A stretch of DNA of 64,000 nt from Aquirufa antheringensis (GTDB lineage: Bacteria; Bacteroidota; Bacteroidia; Cytophagales; Spirosomataceae). Position 1 is the first letter of the stretch. Every line of letters begins with the position of its first letter. The notes under the pieces were generated by a model. The model ran no database searches, had not been told where the DNA came from, and worked only from the letters and a program-made list of their open reading frames with translations. Shown here one piece after another: positions 62,441 to 64,000 of this stretch. Location of the stretch: positions 62,001-126,000 of the forward strand of contig NZ_SEWZ01000003.1 of assembly GCF_004307425.1 (NCBI RefSeq), given 5' to 3'. The position numbers were made by a program, and so were the translations under genes.

Positions 62441-64000
62441 TACGCGCGAACTTCGATCCCCTTCATAAAGTTAACGAATGATTTATTCACCACTTGATTA
62501 CCTCCCGGTGTGGGGAAGTTTCCGGTGAAATACCAATCGCCAAGGTGATCTGGGCAGGCTACGTTCAGGTTCGCTACGGTTTGGTAAACGATCGAAAGTT
62601 CTGCTTTTAAGCCTTTAGGACGTACGATTTCTGCGATTTTATTCGAGATTTCTTCGTCTGTGAAGGGTGCATAGATCGCTTTCACAAAGTTCTCTTCTGA
62701 CGCTGTGCCATTTTCCAAAGCATTCAAGCAACGTAAATTTACTTCGTCTAAGATATTTTCTAAGCCGCGTTCTTTTAAAAGGGCTAATGCCGCACGGAAA
62801 GCAACAAATTCCTTCATTTTCGACATATCGATACCGTAGCAATCTGGGTAGCGAATTTGGGGAGCAGAAGAAACAATAACGATTTTCTTAGGGGATAATT
62901 TATCCAATAATTTCAGGATACTTTTCTCTAAAGTGGTTCCACGAACGATGGAATCGTCGATAATCACCACGGAATCAACTTCTTTATTGATTACCTCATA
63001 GGTGGTGTCATATACATGCGCCACCATGTCGTCGCGCTGAGCGTCAGAGGTGATGAAGGTACGCACTTTCACGTCCTTGGAGATTAATTTCTCGACACGT
63101 GGACGGAAGGTTAATAATTCTTCGAGTTCTTGTTCGAAAAGGATGCCTTCCATGATGGCATTCTTCCGTTCTTTGGCCAAATGATCTTCAAGACCATCAA
63201 TCATGCCTAGGAATGCCGTTTCTGCCGTGTTCGGAATGTAAGAGAATACCGTGTTTTTCAGGTCGTGATGTACCTCCTCTAATATTTGAGGGATTAACAA
63301 CTGGCCTAATTTCTTACGCTCATGGTAGATATCTGGATCGGAACCGCGAGAGAAATAGATGCGTTCGAATGAACACGATTTTTGCTCTAAACGGTCGATG
63401 AATGGTACTTCATTTACATTGCCTTCGATGTCGATGATCAGGGCGTGGCCCGGAGTAATCTCCTTGATTTGATCGTAGGCGCAGTTAAAAGACGTCTTGA
63501 TGGCTTGTTTTTCAGAAGCCACAACGGCCACTTCCTCATCTACATAATAGAAGGCTGGGCGAATGCCCGCTGGGTCACGCGCCACAAAAGAGGCACCATA
63601 TCCAGTCATTCCCACCATCGCGTATCCACCGTCAAAATCCTTGCAAGAACGCTCTAAAACGCGTTTTAAGTCAATCTCTTGGGCAATTATATCCGATAAT
63701 TCTGGGTTCTCGTATTGGTCTTTGTATTTGCCAAATTGGCGTTGATTCTCTTCGTCTAAAAAGTGACCGATCTTTTCCATCACGGTAACGGTGTCCACTT
63801 TCTCTTTCGGGTGCTGACCTAAGGAAACTAATTTATCGAATAAATCGTCCACATTGGTCATATTGAAATTACCCGCCATCACGAGGTTACGGCTTCTCCA
63901 GTTGTTTTGACGCAACATGGGGTGGCAGTTTTCGATCTCGTTTTGACCGTGTGTTCCGTAGCGTAAATGGCCTAATAGTACCTCACCGGTGAAAGCGACA
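62437..64000 (-). CDS. purF: amidophosphoribosyltransferase, 5' end cut by the window
   Basis: First enzyme of de novo purine synthesis, making phosphoribosylamine from PRPP and glutamine. The frame is open through base 64000, so 520 codons of the protein are seen; the N-terminal Cys of the glutaminase domain is outside. LLGHLRYGTHGQ near the window edge belongs to that domain. The PRPP loop VVIIDDSIVRGTTLEKSI near 63000-62940 and SSAPQIRYPDCYGIDM are diagnostic. The long C-terminal region (to GNQVVNKSFVNFMKGIEVRAY) fits the longer Bacteroidota form. The first ATG at 63918 is not the real start. Confidence 0.9.
   Translation of the reverse strand, partial: VAFTGEVLLGHLRYGTHGQNEIENCHPMLRQNNWRSRNLVMAGNFNMTNVDDLFDKLVSLGQHPKEKVDTVTVMEKIGHFLDEENQRQFGKYKDQYENPELSDIIAQEIDLKRVLERSCKDFDGGYAMVGMTGYGASFVARDPAGIRPAFYYVDEEVAVVASEKQAIKTSFNCAYDQIKEITPGHALIIDIEGNVNEVPFIDRLEQKSCSFERIYFSRGSDPDIYHERKKLGQLLIPQILEEVHHDLKNTVFSYIPNTAETAFLGMIDGLEDHLAKERKNAIMEGILFEQELEELLTFRPRVEKLISKDVKVRTFITSDAQRDDMVAHVYDTTYEVINKEVDSVVIIDDSIVRGTTLEKSILKLLDKLSPKKIVIVSSAPQIRYPDCYGIDMSKMKEFVAFRAALALLKERGLENILDEVNLRCLNALENGTASEENFVKAIYAPFTDEEISNKIAEIVRPKGLKAELSIVYQTVANLNVACPDHLGDWYFTGNFPTPGGNQVVNKSFVNFMKGIEVRAY

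Noticed and set aside
63213-63745. Plus-strand frames opposite purF
   Set aside because: They are shadows of the conserved purF coding sequence.

Overview
The window reads as chromosomal DNA of an aerobic, pigmented member of the Bacteroidota, most likely Cytophagales (genus not determinable; an Aquirufa/Flectobacillus-like freshwater bacterium would fit). Seen in the sequence: promoters of the TTTG-N18/19-TAnnTTTG type, a type IX secretion gene pair (PorP/SprF plus a gliding-motility C-terminal domain protein), a GT3 glycogen synthase, TonB-dependent receptors and carotenoid genes. Gene density is high, most genes are housekeeping, and there is no prophage, IS element or CRISPR array.

Layout. 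1-3.7 kb: truncated nuoL-like gene, moaD, moaA, heptose kinase. 3.7-7.1 kb: sulfite/nitrite reductase - cobA - RidA operon with a strong promoter and a palindromic operator candidate. 7.1-10.7 kb: S10 peptidase, tRNA-Ser(GGA), a structured gene-free stretch, a PIN toxin-antitoxin pair, a DUF1080 protein and a rhodanese. 10.7-17.3 kb: lpdA, prfB with programmed frameshift, a perfect array of 20 heptamers, envelope and DksA-like genes, pnuC-nth, DUF2752, TM2, ECF sigma. 17.4-30 kb: pdxJ-asd, folate ligase, ileS, TPR - DUF4292 - degenerate LytM protein, ZnuD-like receptor. 30-35 kb: ECF sigma factor, then crtI-crtB-TSUP-KirBac in one run. 35-50.5 kb: M1 peptidase, xylA, GH106-like enzyme, AlkD, glycogen synthase, glycosylasparaginase, penicillin acylase, Skp, SmpB, HemJ, polyprenol-P-mannose synthase, Tag. 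50.6-53.7 kb: cobalamin riboswitch controlling a BtuB-like receptor whose N-terminus is encoded by a heptamer array. 53.7-64 kb: rimP-nusA-infB, T9SS pair, truncated purF.

The most unusual signal is a set of tandem heptanucleotide arrays. They use several unit families (AGTC followed by three variable bases; AAANNTC-like; CACCATT; AAAG-type) but hold a constant 7-base register, and five gene ends carry one beginning inside or immediately beside the stop codon. One array (13284-13423) fills the whole space between two convergent stop codons. Another (50948-51129, continued by other heptamers to 51185) lies inside the B12-receptor gene. There the unit that cannot create TAG occurs at exactly every third position, so the reading frame stays open. 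Because 7 is not a multiple of 3, gain or loss of one or two units would switch the receptor off, which suggests a phase-variable B12 receptor. The arrays resemble the STRR heptamers of cyanobacteria in form; whether this class has been described in Bacteroidota cannot be checked here.
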